64,000 nucleotides of DNA. Source: Puccinia triticina (Eukaryota > Basidiomycota > Pucciniomycetes > Pucciniales > Pucciniaceae). Positions 1 through 12,199 of this stretch are shown in pieces. The DNA lies in the NCBI RefSeq assembly GCF_026914185.1, contig NC_070575.1, positions 310,001-374,000 on the forward strand. The letters are read 5' to 3'. The notes below the pieces were generated by a model. The model saw only the letters and a program-made list of their open reading frames with translations. It did not search any database and was not told where the DNA came from. Within the stretch, counting starts at the first letter, position 1; every line of letters starts with the position of its first letter. A program made the position numbers and the translations under genes.

Positions 1-374
1 GATTTGAGAATCTTGATGGCATTCGTGCCACTGAAGCCAAACTCTTGGTCCTGTGGTTTGATCTTGACCATTGGGACGGGAGGAACAATTGAAGTTGTGG
101 TGTGGTTTCCTGGATCCATCACACAAAGCTAAGAACCGGAGTCCTGAGTCTGGGCACAACATCCTACTTGGTTGCACTAGCAGCTAGAGACCAAAAGAAA
201 GAAGACAACCCGTGCGGCCATCCTGAAAACGATGACAACGAACTGAAGATCCAATGAAGAAGAGAATGGCCTTTGACTTGTCCATTCCAAGGGTAGCTAG
301 CGCTCTAAAACCAATCAATTGTCCACACCTATTTAATGGCAGATTTGGAGGTGTTTTGAATAGCACTCTGACAA
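1..374. other. no gene recognised
   Basis: No open frame here resembles a known protein and no clear repeat border is seen. It is flanked on the right by a decayed LTR-like repeat. Confidence 0.4.
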
Positions 375-1000
375 TGTGGAACTACTCTTTGGGATGAATA
401 GAGCTGGAGAGGGAATGGTGCTTTAATGGGCTGCCTCTCTGGGAACAAGAAAAAGATATAAGAGTATGAACTCTTAAGGAAAGGTGTGGCTATAGAGGAT
501 TCTTGAGATATGTCTTGAGGGTTACTTTTCTACTAATCTAATATTTTGTACACAGATAACAAGCTTGTCCAATCTGATTTATTGGCATAAGCAAGGCTAA
601 TGATAGGTGACCAGTGATCTGAATTACTTTGACAGGATCTGATGGGGAACAAATGAAGAGGAAAACAACCCAGTTTATAAACACAAGAACAAGGAGCCAT
701 GAGGAAACAAGGATAACCTGAAGGGAAGCATTAAACATTCTACTTCTATAGGATGAAACAGCCATGTGGTCAGAGTAGTGGATCAAGGAGTCACATGATG
801 GTGTAAAAGTGGGTGGGGATGATGCCATCTTCTGGGGGCTATGGTTCAATCTTCCTAGTTGGAGGAGGGGATATGTGAGACATAACAGGGGTAGAGTATT
901 CTATGATCTAAGATAGGAGGAGTTAGGTGTTTCAGGAAGTGTTTCAGGAAGACATAATCTAAGGATCTAAGATAGGAGGAGTCAGGTGTTTCATCAAGTG
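375..1000 (-). repeat. decayed LTR-like repeat, related to the solo LTR at 15145-16112
   Basis: The segment starts TGTGGAACTACTC. It then follows, with mismatches and gaps, the reverse complement of the 15145-16112 LTR: shared blocks include AATAGAGCT, GGCTGCCT and AAGGTGTGGCT. The left border is clear; the right border is lost in divergence and the end given is approximate. I see no target duplication. It is most likely an old solo LTR remnant, lying in the opposite orientation to the copy at 15 kb. Confidence 0.5.
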
Positions 1001-2480
1001 TTTCAGGAAGTAATAATCTAGGTGGGGTTTGGGGCTATGTCTAGTATAATGTGTATCATGTTGGGTTTGGAGGGTGAAGGGTTTCAAGGTTGCTTATACA
1101 TCTTTGAGCACATGGTTCTAAGGAAACACTAGAAGAAGGGGGTAAAATGTGATCTGGGTAGATGTTTGAGACTAGGGAGAGGGTTTATCCAAGAGAGGGG
1201 GAGTGTGGGAATAGGAAATACTATTATCCAGGGTATGGCCATTGAGTGGGGATGTTGGGGGCCTTGGGCTTTGCTGACAAGGGGGCCAGAGGTATGGGAT
1301 TTAGTCTTGAGGTGTGACAGCCTTGTGATTGATGGTTGCTGGTTTTTTGGGTAGATCAGGATTGGCTTACCACAACAACTTGCGGAGGCTCAGGGTCGGC
1401 CAGGTACCAGGAACGGCCAGAAGCTTGCGGATTGAGATTGGCGGAGTTGGGGGATCTGATATTCAAGGTTTGAGAATGTGATTTACAAGGTTGAAAATCA
1501 GGATTTTCAAGGTTGGATCTAGAAAGAGAAAGGGAAGAAAAGTCCTGAACCAAACATGGAGATCCTGAAACAAGAACTATAGAATTGAGATCCTCAAGGT
1601 TTGACTGCCTGTTGTCCTAAAGTGAGACGAGACTGTAAATCTTGAGGTTGCTGGTTTGATCCCAGCTTGGGTGACCAAATGAGGAACTCCTACCGTGTCA
1701 GGCGGGAGGCAGTTGCTTGAGGGGAATGAGAAATGTGGGAATTTGTTGCATGTGCCCTTGGGGGTGATTGGCTGTGAATGAGCGCAATAAAATTGTGTAG
1801 CGTTGGGGGGGGGGGATGATTTTACAATGGCTGGAATTGTGCGTTGGCGGTGTTTGAGTTGAAAGAGGAGCCGGGGATACTGCCGGCGGGGGTGTGATCA
1901 AATCAGAAAGGAGAAGTGATTGACGTTGCGGGGTAATGAACTTAAAGAGCTGAGAATTTGGGCAAAAAGACGCCAAGACAATAAGTTTGAATTTGATGGA
2001 GAAACTGAAATTTACGGTTCAGAGTAGGTCCATGCTGCTCCAAAGCCTGAGTTCCCGCTGAGCTCAAACCTTGGATTTTGTGACATCTAGCAGACAGCTC
2101 ATCACAACCTAGCGCACACGTGCGCACTACAACAGACAAAACATCAGAAACAAAACAAAACCAAGAATAAACAAGACAAAAACCAACCCTCCTCATCCAA
2201 AAACTATCCAACGCATGCAGAGTGAAAGAAGAAAACAACAAAACATGATGAACAAGAAACTGACATGAGAAAACAAAACCACCAACACAGAAACAAAAGG
2301 GGAGCGGGAAAGAGGGGGAAGCCTGAAACACCTTGAGGAGTGCAACGTGCGCTGCGCTATTGAATCTTGACGTGCTGTGAGCTGTAAACTTGAGATCTTG
2401 AGGTCTTGAAGCCTTGACGTCCTTCGCCGCGCGCCACACGCAATAAAAACTTTGATCCCCACGCGTGTGCCAGTCTGTCC
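1001..2480. other. intergenic, no gene recognised; tRNA-like arm near 1620-1680
   Basis: No protein family is recognised. Around 1620-1680 there is an anticodon-like arm with loop CTGTAAA, followed by a perfect 5-bp T-arm (GCTGG/CCAGC around TTTGATC). No matching acceptor stem could be found upstream, so this is not called as a tRNA; it could be a fragment of a tRNA-derived SINE. Repeated GATCT/CAAGGTTT motifs occur at 1400-1620. Confidence 0.35.
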
Positions 2481-2483
2481 ACC

Positions 2484-2640
2484 ACACTGCTCATTGAGGG
2501 AAGTATGTACTCCACTTGATGACCGGGACAGAGTGGCCATCAAGAGGAGTACATAATCCCCTCAATGACCTGTAATTTGTGCCACATGCACACACGTGCT
2601 AGCCGGTCAGAGGAGGAGTGCGTAACTCCGCTCAATGGCC
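2484..2640. repeat. quasi-palindromic CTCAATGACC repeat cluster
   Basis: Alternating forms of CTCATTGAGGG, TTGATGACCGG, GGCCATCAAGAG and CCCCTCAATGACC make a series of imperfect palindromes. The same family recurs at 34.9-37.4 kb, 57.2 kb, 58.2-58.4 kb and 63.7-63.8 kb. No coding potential is seen. Confidence 0.6.
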
Positions 2641-3253
2641 TGTGCCAGCCATCAGCACGGCGGCTGGGGCATAGCCGGGCCCGGAGCTGCTGCCCCTCGA
2701 ACTTTCTTTTCAAAGGGCTGGGTACCCGAACGCTTAAGTCTTAGCAGGTGAAAATTCCCCGGGGTGGGCTATCGGGGTAGCGGGTGCTTTTTTTTTGGAT
2801 TAATATTATGACTTTTTTTTACATGACAAGGACACCTCCAAAAAATCCAATATTTTTGGAGAGGGCAGTTTATAAGATCCATCAAAAAAAAAAAAAATAT
2901 TGGGAAACATCCCCTCCTTCTCTTGGGGGAAGTCGCTGTGTGCGAAGTAGGTCTGTAAAAATAACCATGACAAAGTGAATAGGATTATATACAAAGATTT
3001 TTAACCTCTTTCAGCAAAAAAGGTAGTATTCATAAATGAGAAGTATCACAAAGATCATTTCAATTTTTTCTCTTCTCCTTTCCTATAATTTATCTAATTT
3101 TTTCAGTAAACGTAAACAAAAAAAAAGTGTTCTTGATAATGGATCATTTTCTCATGGACACAACGCAAAAAATGTAAAAAGCCTAATGTCTGCATCTCTG
3201 AACGTACAAACGTTAACGGAGGTGGAGGGAGGAGAGACTCTATGATGACGAGA
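2641..3253. other. intergenic sequence downstream of the carboxypeptidase gene
   Basis: A GC-rich patch with short inverted repeats (2650-2780) is followed by an AT-rich stretch with A and T runs. No gene is recognised. The right part lies just past the stop codon of the minus-strand carboxypeptidase and may hold its 3' UTR. Confidence 0.4.
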
Positions 3254-6200
3254 TCAAAGCGCCAAATAAAGGCAGGCCAAGAGCGGGAAAAGCGCGGAAG
3301 AGAATGATCTGGAAAGCGCGGAGGTGGCGGAGAGAGTGTCTCTGGGACTGTTACTATTGTTTTGACGGAGGTTGGAGTCGCCACCGTTGGGAGGAACACA
3401 TATCGACCGGCCGTCGTTTGTCTGGTCGAAGAACACCTTGGCCGCCCGGCCGACACCCAGCTTGCCTTTCCCATACGCTGGAACCTCGTGTCCCTGATGT
3501 ATCCCCCAAACAACCAAAAAAGCATCAAAAATTCGTATCTGGTCTGGAAAAATTTATCTACGGTGGACTCAACTGCTTCAAATATCTTCAAGTAGCTCAA
3601 TGAGCCCGCCGTTTTGCAGTTTCCAGCGACCTCGCCGTCGACCACCCAATCGGTAAAGCTTTGATTGGCGAATGATTGCGAGGACGAAGTATTTAGCGAG
3701 GTGACCAATGCCTCCACTCCTTGGCTTGAAGATGGTTGTTTGTTATTGTTTAATCCGATTTCCAGATTCCAAAGAGGTAAGCTACTTCATTATACTTGTC
3801 TAAGAAAGACAGGAGAAACGATTGAATGATTGGTCGGACTGACTAATTAACAATATAGCCTGCATCGCCCGCATAGAGTCTGAGATAACCGGTCCAAATC
3901 ATCAGAATGTTTTCAAGACATTGATTTCAGTCATGGTCATCAAGCTCGAAGCTTGCTGCTTACAAAGTTCGGACTCCATAATTGATTATTCTCTCCAGTT
4001 CTTTTGAAGAGTCGAGCATCCAGTCCCCACTTTTAGTGTTTATATGCCAACAAAAGATAGGGAAGAAGAGGGAAAAAGATATCAGCTCTGTGATCCGTCG
4101 TGCGGGGAACGTGTGTTGAAATGAGGCCTACCTCGAGAAGAAATCATTGTAAACATCTTCGTTGGATTCTGTCCAGTTCAAGGTCGGAGATACTCCGATC
4201 ATGCTCTTAAACTTCGGATCGTTAAGAATTGGTACCAGGTCAGGTGGATAAGGGTTTGAGGCTACCTGTCTAATCAACCAATTGGTTTAGTCCGAAACAT
4301 GTTAACATTCGTTCAAAATTGTGGCTCCCGCTCAGCGATATCCGTTTTTCTAAATGTGTGGAGGAGTAGAGAGTAAAGACAGACAGCCAATCGCTCACCG
4401 AACATCATAAACATCGCGATCACCCGCCAGAGGCGAGAGAATCTTCCGGTTGCAAAACGATTGCGCCTGTCGGCAACTGGCCGCTTTGAGACTTGACTGG
4501 CAGGCCTTGATCAAATCACGGCAGCCAGTCGTCGGTGTACTATAGTCTTTGCTGGCCGCCTGGATCATCTCTTTTGAAACCATTGATTGATTGTACTACG
4601 TGCGCGACAAAGAGAGTGAAAACAGTCAGTAATCACTTTTACTCCGCGGCCGTTGGGTAACTCGACTAACTGGATTGGACTGCGCATATGTGATGTATGC
4701 AAGGTATTGGACCAAGGGATTGGTTAGCCCGTTTCCGATTCCCATCGAGCTGACAGGAATTATGACTTTTCCGGGCTGCTTGGAGTGTTCCAATTGGGCG
4801 TTCATTTCCAGGATGAGGTTCACGAGCACCGGCGCATAATGACCTGTTGTGGCGATCCACCGAGATGACATTAGTGAACTCTAGAGGATCTTGAATAACT
4901 CTCGACAAACCTCCATAAGACTCAGTCCACACTCCAAACGGCCTCCCGACGAATTTCGCGAAGAGCGGGTGGGCAAGAAGCAGTTGAATCGACTCGTACA
5001 GATCATTCATGGCTTCTGACGTGCTCTTCGCTGTCCTAGTCCCAAAAGAGTAACCGGTTCCCACGGGCTGGTCTACATAGATCCTAGGAATTGTAAATAA
5101 GAATGTTTTTTTGGCTCATTGAGAAAGATTTCTGTAACAACATATGGATTTTATGGATTTTATGAGCGGAGTTACCCACATGTTTGCCTGTTTGACCGGA
5201 AATCATAGTGGCATTGATTGCACCGACCACAGTGTAATGATATGGTTCAAAAAATCGTACTCTTATTTTTGGGGCTTATTGTCAAGGAACACTGACTCAC
5301 GTTTTCATTCCAGGCTTCTGGGTTTGAGTCGAGTCCGGTGGAGTCCAACTTGATTTTACATGGTCCATTTTCCTGAAAAAGACCTAGTAAGAACACAGTG
5401 AAAAGTGGATAAAAAGAGATCGGCACCCAAGGCGACTAAGTCAATGAAGTGGAGGAAGTTTCGGTACGGCTGATGTAGTCATGAAGTGCATAGGAATCTT
5501 CCATGAAGGAGGCTATGTAGGATCGATGATGTTTGGATACTAGGAATTTGACTGACCGATCATTGAACTTGAACCTGGACCGCCGTTGAGCCAAAGTATC
5601 AGCGGGGATTGGTCGGGATTGCGCCTGCAGGAAGCGTGCAGAGAGAACACGAAGACAGTGATAGTCAGCATGCATGGAGTGGATAACATGTTTCAACACG
5701 GACAGTTTCGAAAATGTGATGAAGGCCAATATTCATCATTAAGATGATAAGATCACTCCCAATGGATAGAAGCCGGCAGCAGCGGATAAGACACGAGCGA
5801 GCCGAGATTTACAGAGACGAAAGAGGTGCGCGTCATGGGTAGAAGAAGAGAGAAAGAGAGAGCTTGTTGAGGCGGAAGAAGAATTCGAACCTGGCTTCTA
5901 GAAACCAAAAAAATAGGGAACGGGAAGGGTCGAGAGAGATGTATCCGGTGACACTAGCGGGTTGGCCGGGGCAAATCGAAGGGGTGGCCGTGATCTGGAC
6001 GGAGGAGTTGGTGGCAACAGGAGCCGTATCATTGTGGCTGAGCAAGTTCTTGTAGACGCGGGGGCGATCGACCGGGTCTGTTTGATCGTCAATAAGATCG
6101 TCCATCCCCGGAGGGCTGCCGCCGATGATGCCGTTGATCACCGGTACTTCGCCGGGTGCCCGGCGCCGGTCGATCGTCCGCCTCTGGTGCCTGGATTCTA

Positions 6201-6288
6201 GGAGACCGATCCTACCCCCCGTCGCCGGAGGAGCCGATAAGATGATTATCAAGATTATCTCGAGTGAAAGCGTGGTCAGGCTCAACAT
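3254..6288 (-). CDS. S10-family serine carboxypeptidase, secreted, possibly GPI-anchored
   Basis: The product should remove C-terminal residues from peptides in the secretory route or cell wall. The ATG at 6288 opens a hydrophobic signal peptide (MLSLTTLSLEIILIIIL). S10 landmarks then follow across about nine short-intron exons: a GYISLD...FFWFLEAR segment; NPDQSPLILWLNGGPGSSS (oxyanion region); ENGPC; the DQPVGTGYSFG block; the nucleophile motif WTESYGG (near 4905); GIGNGLTNP; and the histidine motif GHEVPAYGKG (near 3490). The C terminus is Ser/Thr-rich, then hydrophobic (ALFPLLACLYLAL), as in GPI-anchored proteins. Oddity: joining the exons around 3970 and 3870 gives LLYAGDAGYIVN, where the family has GDxD; the second Asp, a member of the catalytic triad, is Gly here. 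The enzyme may be inactive or the base may be an error. Exon joins were inferred by eye. Confidence 0.88.
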
Positions 6289-8390
6289 CCTAAGTGTACT
6301 CTTAAGAGGATTACCAATGACCCTTCCATGATGTTCTTCTTTCGTTGGCCACTTCATGGTTAAAATACCTATTGTCAAGTCTATCTGGCGAGTGATCAGA
6401 TCAAGAAACCGGTATGTGCGTTACGGAGGGAGGAGGACCTTTGATATTCTTTCGAGTGGGTTTTTGAATATGTATGTGAAAGTGTTTAAGGCCGTGTGCA
6501 TCCACTTAATATATACTCTGAGGATTTTGAGGATACGATATTACTGATTGTCTGTGTCAATGATTATTCTGAAGGCTGAGTTGAGACTGGGTTGGAGTGG
6601 CTAGGCCGGAAGTTAACTTGGCCCCGTATTCTGCTGCAGGAGTCTATTAGACGTGCACTATATATAAATATAATATAAAGATCTATATATAAAGAGCTTT
6701 TGGGTGGTGGGAGGTGGAGAACTGAGAGAAGCTAGTCCTTTGTCGATGGTTGAGATGATGGAGGTTGCTCGGAGGAAGCTGTTCGCCTTTAGTCTTGAAT
6801 CAAATAAATACAATTTGCAACTTTTTTTAGAGCAAGGCTTGAGCTCCAAGAGACCCTAATGAAGGTCGGTTGTTAGTTAAGCTTGTTGGTGGTGGATCGG
6901 TTGCTGGCCAACCCAGTGACGGCGAATCGTCTGGTCAGATGAGATTGATTCCATACAATTGTCAACTTTCAAGCGAGTCTGCAAATAACTTTGGCCATCA
7001 ATCTCAAGAAATTCATGCTTTGGGTACTTCATCCTGTGTGTCCGTTTTTTTTTAAAGATTCGCTGTCACTTCCATTGTTGATCACAGCCCGTTCTGTCCT
7101 AACGAAAGCCTGGCTATCGAATTCGCCGCTCTAGGGCTGCACCATTTCAAGAGTCTTGATGCAGGAGAGCCGGTCATGCTGAGAAGACGGCGAGAAGTGT
7201 GCTTCCGATCTTGTTTGGTGTTGAATTATCCACGCCGGTTTGGGCTGGTTGACACAACCTTTGGCTAAATGCAGATAATCATGAAGATATTTCTGTGTCT
7301 TGGAACTCCCTTGGCTGGCTTGCTTTGGATAGAGTCTGTTTGGTTGCTTGCTGTGGCTTCAAGTCCGAAGGCATCATCGGCCCAGCTGAAGAGCTATGGA
7401 AAGCTTGCGGACCGGGTTATTCACTGGCGGGTTTCAAGAGAGGGGATTCATGACAACCGAGCCGGCGTGTATAGGCATTTTTGCATAATTCTGCTGGCTG
7501 GTGATGACATTTTTTTAGGCGATCCTCCGCGCGTGCCTTTGATTTCTTCCCTGGCCTCAAGTGCAACGAACTCATCCCACTTTCTCTTACAAATTTAATT
7601 AATTAACAAATTGAACCTGGCCTAAAAGACGTCTATTCTCACGGATATTTACACACCCGCTCACCCACCTCTCACTGGCCTGAGCTTTCAGGAGTCCCAC
7701 CTCACAGCCAATCCTGCATAACATCTTAGGTCAGGATGTTTGTTAGGGTCAGGGATGAGCTCGAATGTTGGCACAACTTTAAAGCGGATTGCAAGGGATC
7801 GGTCGTCCGATTGAATTTGCAAGGCGCGGTTCCATGAGCAAAGCTGAAGTGTGATTGTTAATGGCTGTTGGATAATTAAGTGTCACCCAGCCTGAAGAGC
7901 ACCGGCAGTAGAACCGCTGACTCTGACCAGCATATAACCGGCACTGAGAACCGGTGACCCTGACCAGCATGGATTTGTTATGTCCGTTGGCCGGGGCGTC
8001 AGCTCTAGCCCCTTTGGATTGCTGTTGGTTATCGTCCACTAAGATCATTGCAGATGAGATTTACAGCAGCGAATTTAGGTGATGTGTGTCTGGGTGAAGG
8101 GAAGGAAGAGCCAGGTAATCTTCGATCCCATCGAAAGAGCCACATTCATGGACTCCTTCGATGGTAATAGTCATCCATCTGTATCTAGTGCACCGGCTTC
8201 TCTGAATCCGGACATCGGATCACCCATGCACCTCGAACAAGTCCCTGGAAATTGCACAGTTTGTCGATATTAGATCGATTTGGCTGCTTCAAGTTCTACC
8301 TTGGAAAAGAAAGCACCCGGGACCCGATGCCCAGCTTCGCACTCGGCCTTCCATGCTCGGACCTCTCGGAAAAACAGACCATGTAATAAT
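6289..8390. other. intergenic, no gene recognised
   Basis: Upstream region of the carboxypeptidase gene. Several short open frames occur (for example 7269-7598) but none resembles a family I know or shows a convincing splice pattern. AT-rich patches lie at 6650-6700 and 7590-7615. The promoter of the minus-strand carboxypeptidase should lie in the first few hundred bases. Confidence 0.4.
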
Positions 8391-9233
8391 AGGTAGGACC
8401 CAGGAAAGCCCCTATGGAACACAGTAACAAAAATGTATGAATTTTTGGTCAAAAAACAAAAAACGTACGCACCCCAGATGTACAAATGGGAAATTTGGCA
8501 GATAAGGTACTCACCCCAATTGTATGAAGTTTTTTGGGGGACAAGGGGGGTAGTAGTAACCAAAAATGTATGAGAATGAGGATATGATGCCAGGGTTTTT
8601 TTGCACCCCCCCCCCCCCCCCTATATTGGTCCAGCTCTTCCTGTATCAACCACATATCCCACTTGCGGCTGGTTTCTACACTTCCTTGCCGAGTTCCGGG
8701 ATTTTTGTGCATCTTGAAGTAGCACATCTGCACCATTTATTCCCAGTCACCAAAGGCTTAAATATTACGGATGCTGGTGGGAATTGTGTGTCCATCTCCC
8801 AGAGATTACATTCTCTTCTTCTTACAATGACTCAAATTGCTTTTCTAGAACACTGGCAGAACAAATTTTTGAAGATAAAAGCTCTCAAAAAAAGCAATAA
8901 AAATGTAGATGAAGAGTAACAATCAGTTGTTGATGATAGTCTATGCAGTTTTCTACTTGAATATGAAATTTAAAATATCTTCTTCTTCCATTTTTAACCT
9001 TTGTCACTGCTCCTCTGGGTATGTAGCAGAAATGGTTACTCAAAAAAAGTATGTCTGGGAGTATTTCTTCACGCCCGCGGCAAAAAAACGTACGCACAAA
9101 ATTTGTATGAATTTTTTGAAAAATCTCTGCACCTACGCACAAAACGTGTATGAATGGGCTCCAAAAATGTATGAACTTTTTGAAAATCTTGGAATTTAGG
9201 TTACTGTGTTCCATAGGGGCTTTCCAGGGTCCT
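8391..9233. mobile_element. 843-bp non-autonomous TIR element with 8-bp target duplication
   Basis: The ends form inverted repeats of about 34 bp: AGGACCC(A/T)GGAAAGCCCC at the outside, then a CTATGGAACACAGTAAC block, at 8395-8428 and in reverse complement at 9200-9233. GTAATAAT flanks both sides (8383-8390 and 9234-9241), an 8-bp duplication. The interior holds inverted copies of AAAATGTATGAA and a C run at 8606-8621, but no transposase. TIR plus 8-bp duplication fits a hAT-type MITE; the left end has an extra AGGT. Confidence 0.8.
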
Positions 9234-9718
9234 GTAATAATCTGATCATGCAGGCAGCCAGGCCGCATACATGCCTCATATCTTCTGGAACACATGATAT
9301 AAACTCTACACTACCAGGAAATCAAACCTTGCTGTGCAAATGTTGGATTCCATTCTTTATTGGTGGTCAAATCTGGATGTGTCCCACAAGTAACACACCA
9401 TCAGTTGAGATAGCTTGGGACGGAGAACTTCCTGTTGCCTAATATTGATACATATTGTCTTTTGCTTATTGCTTGGACTTCATGAAGAAGTTCAAGCGGT
9501 AAAGTTATGTGGTTATTGGGCACAGGACAAGTTTAAGCTGAAGCAATCTGCTTGTGCCACCCACAGCATGGGGATTGTGACGTCATCAATACTTAGCTGT
9601 GTGGATGGCGATATCCATGGTCAACAGCCTGATCCCCCCCCTACCGTTCCGGCTTCCGCCTCACGTTTTCGACTCAACAACGCGACCTCCACGAACAATC
9701 CAATGGCTTTCCGACCGT
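9234..9718. other. no gene recognised
   Basis: No supported gene. An open frame at 9415-9786 runs from here into the LTR-like remnant and has no recognisable domain. Confidence 0.35.
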
Positions 9719-10580
9719 TGTGGAACTTCTACGCAGGGCGCGATCTGAGCTTGGAAGGGAATATAGCAAAAACCAGGAAAGTTTAGGCTAAAGGTGCTTG
9801 AAGGGCTGCCTTCCTAAATAAGCTCTGGAAGAATTTAACACTAAGAATTTTATTGTGGCGCAATCTACTGAATTATTCTATTATCTAGATTTTTCAGAAC
9901 CTAAGAACCAGGTTTTGTGCGCATAAAGAGATGTTATAAATGGTGTGATTGGGTTTGTTTGTTATCAAGGGCAAGTTATAATTATCAATTTATAAATTTA
10001 TGATCTAATTCCTAACTATGATTATCTAACTATAATAAGGTGATGAATGCGGAAGTAATCTCTTAATATTACTATTTAGTGAAGCATGGGAAGAAAGGGA
10101 ACAAGAAGGGGCAGAAGAGACCTCCTTATATAGTAAATAATATAGTCTGAGAGTGGATTTTACAAGTGTGAAATAGAATACTACTTTGGGATGCTGTACA
10201 GTTGTAGTGTTGAAATACTAATCTATATTGGGAAGCTGTACATGATATTTGTGAAATAGTATACTAATTTGGGTTATGATCACTTGGCTTGTTCCTCTTT
10301 GGGGTGAAAACTTTGTCTAAGAGTAGATTTTCTAACATGTGATAATAGAATCTTTCAGAAGTATCCCCTTCAGTCCTAGAGTAGATTTGTACTATGTAAT
10401 GTATGTGATTTGTATGTGAAACTAGGATTCTACTATGTATTTGATTATGTAATTAAATAGACTAGTACTGGTTTTCTGGGTGATAATATAATTGAGAAAT
10501 ATGTGTAAGATGTTGGTTGTAGTATGTTTTGTACTATAATGATTTTGTTTGTACTTTATAATATATTATTATCTTAATTC
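9719..10580 (-). repeat. decayed LTR-like repeat, inverted relative of 15145-16112
   Basis: Starts TGTGGAACTTCTACG and follows the reverse complement of the 15-kb solo LTR through GAGCTTGGAAGGG, GGGCTGCCTTCCT and TAACACTAAG. It then becomes AT-rich and too diverged to align by eye, so the right end is approximate. No target duplication is visible. Confidence 0.5.
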
Positions 10581-10609
10581 TTCCCTATTTTTGATGTGTT
10601 TGTAAGTGG

Positions 10610-11727
10610 ATTAGTCTTACCACACCGTATGCACCGGCAACCAAGATTGCCGTGGTCCAGATGGCTCTCAAGGGCATCAGTTTGGCGGAGATCTGTTGGA
10701 TGCTGAGTCTTTCAGTCTCTCGGCAGTTTTTCTCTCGCTGGCTACACCTATTTGAAGAAACTTGCTGCGTCGTAAAGGATCTGGACGAGTACAAGGCCCG
10801 GGGCCGACCGAGCACACTCACCAACAACGAGTGTGAGTTCATTGTTGAACTCGTTTGATCGGAGCCCGGCTTGCTCTTGGCAGAAATCCAAGAACAATTA
10901 TACAACTCATCCGGGACCCTACTCTCCATTGAGGCGGTCCACAAAAACCTCGTTGATTGATTGTCGATAACGTTAAAGAAACCTGAAACCCGCAACATTT
11001 GGAAATCCCTCATTTGCAAATACAGCTATATCGAGCAGATGGAATTTTTCCCCGCCGACTTTTTGGTATTCACAGGCAAGTATCCCGAGACATCTGGGGT
11101 ATCTGTGCATTAACTAACTTGGTTTTTGTTGTCACAGATGAAAGCTCATTCTGTGACAACAACCTCCTTCGATCGTGCGCTAGGTCAGTGTGAGGGACCC
11201 CAGCAGCTTGGTTTGTTGTCAACCAAAATCCTCTCCGCTTGAGCCTACTCGCCGCTATCTCAATTGATGGACTCGCAGCTCTCACCACGACTCCCAAAAA
11301 ATTCACCGGGAATAAATTTGAACATTTCTCAGAGCATGACTTGGTAAGTCTCAAGTCTCTTTCCCTATATCTGTTCAGTTACACGACTGACACCACAAAC
11401 CAGCTCCCTCGTATGAATAGCTACCCAGATGTCAATTCTGTTTTGGTTTGTGACAACGCTGCTGTCCAACATGGCAAACGGGTGCGGGACCTTTGCGAGG
11501 CGGCTGGGGTCCGACTTTTGTACCTCCCGCCGTATTGCCCCGAGTTAAATCCGATCGAGCTTGGATTTGCAGCCATCAAGAAAAACTTACGGGCGTCTCA
11601 CGTCCTTAACAATGCCATCAACCCCAATTGGGAAATACGAAAAGTGGCAGGCAAACTCCTGACTGCCGAGTTCAGCTACAAAGTATTTGAACACAGTGGT
11701 TACTGCGTCCCGCCAGGCCCGAACTGA
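10610..11727 (+). pseudogene. Tc1/mariner-IS630 type DDE transposase remnant
   Basis: A helix-turn-helix-like N terminus (near 10650-10750) and a GRPSTLT linker (10800) are followed by a DDE_3-type catalytic region. Two introns can be read: 11076-11137 and 11344-11403. The first starts GCAAGT, a GC-AG intron, and has a TAACTAAC branch point; splicing restores the first acidic motif, FTDESSF. The last exon carries VCDNAAVQHG (second Asp) and LPPYCPELNPIE (final acidic residue) and ends at 11727. Three in-frame TGA codons (10856-10858, 10958-10960 and about 11191-11193) break the frame. Two sit where the family usually has Arg, compatible with CGA to TGA decay at CpG. The start is not resolved and no TIRs were found, so the element is probably dead. 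Confidence 0.75.
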
Positions 11728-12199
11728 TGAACTTCCACTCTGACCTTGATCAAGGTTATCCATTCCTGACCCCCCATATCTATAAGTCAACCGACCTGAT
11801 CACCCATGCCTTGTCCAAACTGATCCTGGCCTCTTTCCAAGTCAACTCTTACCCCTGATGAATGTTTGATAAAAATATCATGTACAGTATTACCCAGCAG
11901 CTTAAATCTCTTACCTGTCTGATCATATCATGTCCTCTTGCCGAGCCAGTTGTCTCCGCTGATGAGTGTTTATTTTGCTCAAACAATGGCATGTATTGTG
12001 AAATGAAAGTGCGCTGAGGCGCAATCAAAGTTATATCCACACACAATTGATCTGTGGGACCGGTCTAGCACTAGAAGTGGAAGGTCCAACTTGGATATGT
12101 CTTTTTTGATTCTTATCAGTTTCAATAACCACTCTGGTGTCCAGTTCTTGTGATTGAGAGGGTGCATTTGCTCTTGAGAAACACAGAAGGGTAATTTTT

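Noticed and set aside
1600..1690. Tyr-type tRNA (GTA-like anticodon loop and good T arm)
   Set aside because: No acceptor stem partner or D arm could be found upstream; kept only as a tRNA-like fragment.
9415..9786. 123-codon frame as a gene
   Set aside because: It runs into the LTR-like remnant at 9719 and has no family similarity or splice signals.
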